Assembly (NCBI GenBank): GCA_039714535.1
Contig: JBDLJC010000007.1
Coordinates: 1-64,000 of the forward strand
From: JAGXFP01 sp039714535
Lineage (GTDB): Bacteria > Desulfobacterota > Desulfobulbia > Desulfobulbales > JAGXFP01
Reading direction: 5' to 3'
DNA: 64,000 nucleotides
Shown: piece after piece, positions 63,003 through 64,000 of the stretch
Layout of the letters: each line of letters starts with the position of its first letter
Numbering within the stretch: position 1 is the first letter of the stretch
The notes under the pieces: generated by a model
Told to the model about the DNA's origin: nothing
The model's database searches: none
The model's input: the letters and a program-made list of their open reading frames with translations, nothing else
Made by a program: the position numbers and the translations under genes

Positions 63003-63070
63003 TTTTAACTCCTGATATTTTTATGATTTGAGCAGTGCGGTCTTATGAACCGATTTGCACACATAATCTA

Positions 63071-64000
63071 TTAATCAATAAGTCCGTCAATAAGAGACTT
63101 GGTCAGGGCAATTGCTTGGGGATGTCTCATGATTAGAACCTCACCACCGGCAGTAAGCATACATGAAGCAGTCATAGCCTCCATCAAGACCCCGCGTCGT
63201 TCCTGGTCGCCGAGAAGCTCATCGGTGGGCAACTTGGTTTCTTTAGCCTTCCATACTTCACGGCCAAGATTACAGATAATCGGCACCTGCAACTTCTCGT
63301 CCTGCTGGGTCATGGCGGCCAGACGGATCCTCTCCATGACCGAGTAGGTATACTCAATGCCGTAGCCGAGGGCGCCAACGGAAGGATCAATCAGAACGGA
63401 TTCAAGGGGCACACCGAGATTTTCCAAAAGGATATTCAACTGCTTGGCAAGGTTGACGTCAATCGGTGAAGCCGCAACCATCGGATGCTGGAAGGCCATC
63501 GCCGTAGCGCCGATGGTCCGGTAGTTTGTATCGGAGAGCGGCGCCAGACAAACTTTTTTATCACCAACAAGAGAGGTGATCTCCCGTAGGGTTTCGGTGT
63601 CTTTATCACCGTTACCACAACCCCAGAGGATCATCGGCACCTCGATATTGTTAATGACCTCGGCGGCAACCTTGGCGGCATCGGCAGAGGAGCGGTCCAT
63701 GCCATTAGGGTCGGTACTCATCAGAGAGAGACAGATGGCATCGGCCTGATAGTCATCAACACATTTCTGGGCCCATTTAACCGGATTGTCCATCACCCCG
63801 GCAAAATGCCTGGTGAGGGTCTCGGGCCACTCTTCAGGCTCATGATCAAGGATATCCATGGCGATCAGCGGCTTGTTGGGTATCACACCTTCATAAAGCT
63901 GGAACGGCATGGTCTCGGCGCCACCGACCTTGATAATATTATCGCCGGTACCGAGGCTGGCTTCCCTGATTTTACCGGTGTATTGAACCTTATAGTTATC
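63071..64000 (-). CDS. acsD: Corrinoid iron-sulfur protein small subunit (CODH/ACS delta), partial
   Basis: 310 codons to the window edge; the reading frame stays open upstream of the ATG at 63910 (the peptide continues DNYKVQYTGKIREASLGTG...), so the N-terminus is cut off. TIM-barrel delta-subunit blocks are MPFQLYEGVIPNKPLIAMDI, PVKWAQKCVDDYQADAICL, WGCGNGDKDTETLREI, LIDPSVGALGYGIEYTYSVMERIR and AGGEVLIMRHPQA. With AcsC it forms the methyl-carrying corrinoid protein. First visible gene of the operon. Confidence 0.94.
   Translation of the reverse strand, partial: DNYKVQYTGKIREASLGTGDNIIKVGGAETMPFQLYEGVIPNKPLIAMDILDHEPEEWPETLTRHFAGVMDNPVKWAQKCVDDYQADAICLSLMSTDPNGMDRSSADAAKVAAEVINNIEVPMILWGCGNGDKDTETLREITSLVGDKKVCLAPLSDTNYRTIGATAMAFQHPMVAASPIDVNLAKQLNILLENLGVPLESVLIDPSVGALGYGIEYTYSVMERIRLAAMTQQDEKLQVPIICNLGREVWKAKETKLPTDELLGDQERRGVLMEAMTASCMLTAGGEVLIMRHPQAIALTKSLIDGLID

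Noticed and set aside
1..64000. tRNA or rRNA genes
   Set aside because: I looked through the intergenic regions and saw no cloverleaf with TTC-arm signature or rRNA sequence; a covariance scan would be needed to exclude them fully.

Overview
The window looks like a chromosomal segment of an anaerobic, sulfate-reducer-like bacterium of the Desulfobacterota (old Deltaproteobacteria), plausibly near the Desulfobulbales. The reasons are a bacterial CO dehydrogenase/acetyl-CoA synthase operon (acsD-acsB-acsC), a formate dehydrogenase fused to a GltD-like flavoprotein next to HdrA and MvhD, three in-frame UGA (selenocysteine) codons, DsrE- and FmdE-family proteins, a multihaem cytochrome with a cytochrome b partner, many NtrC-type and receiver proteins, and small families such as DUF4911. 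Placement below phylum is inference; no rRNA or tRNA gene was seen.

Layout. 0-7 kb: a transposase fragment at the left edge, a membrane protein, a stranded attC-like site, DsrE-like, MoeA-like and FmdE-like genes, then an NtrB/NtrC-type two-component pair. 6.7-17.4 kb: a respiratory or metal-handling island made of two MacB/FtsX permeases, two ABC ATPases, a TlpA-like lipoprotein, NosL, a CxxCH-tailed beta-propeller, a CPFC membrane protein, an 11-haem cytochrome and a cytochrome b. There is no NosZ. 17.5-27.3 kb: an unknown 737-residue protein, cardiolipin synthase, an HD-GYP regulator, an RND exporter and small metal-binding proteins. 27.4-38.8 kb: housekeeping genes (PHP phosphoesterase, miaB, DUF4911, purB, recJ, pgsA, miaA, serC, a radical SAM gene, rlmN). 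39-41.5 kb: a pseudo-receiver, an FHA/AAA+ regulator and a Cys-rich protein.

41.5-49.1 kb is an accessory island. From 42.5 to 47.4 kb, single small genes on the minus strand are separated by related imperfect palindromes with attC architecture (RYYYAAC and GTTRRRY ends plus inner complementary arms). This is an integron cassette array with no integrase in view (a CALIN). A two-gene ParA-like/nucleotide-cyclase-fold operon follows at its right end. 49.6-51.4 kb holds an exported protein, a receiver and a second copy of a 54-bp tandem repeat family also present at 7.9 kb.

51.4-64 kb is one minus-strand energy-metabolism block: acsD (cut by the window edge), acsB, acsC, fdhA, hdrA, mvhD. FdhA, HdrA and MvhD each appear as two reading frames split by an in-frame TGA. 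Each TGA lies at a position where homologues carry Cys (or Sec) and is followed at 11-15 nt by a SECIS-like hairpin, so all three are read here as selenoproteins. Together they would move electrons between formate/CO2, pyridine nucleotide and a low-potential carrier to serve the Wood-Ljungdahl pathway.
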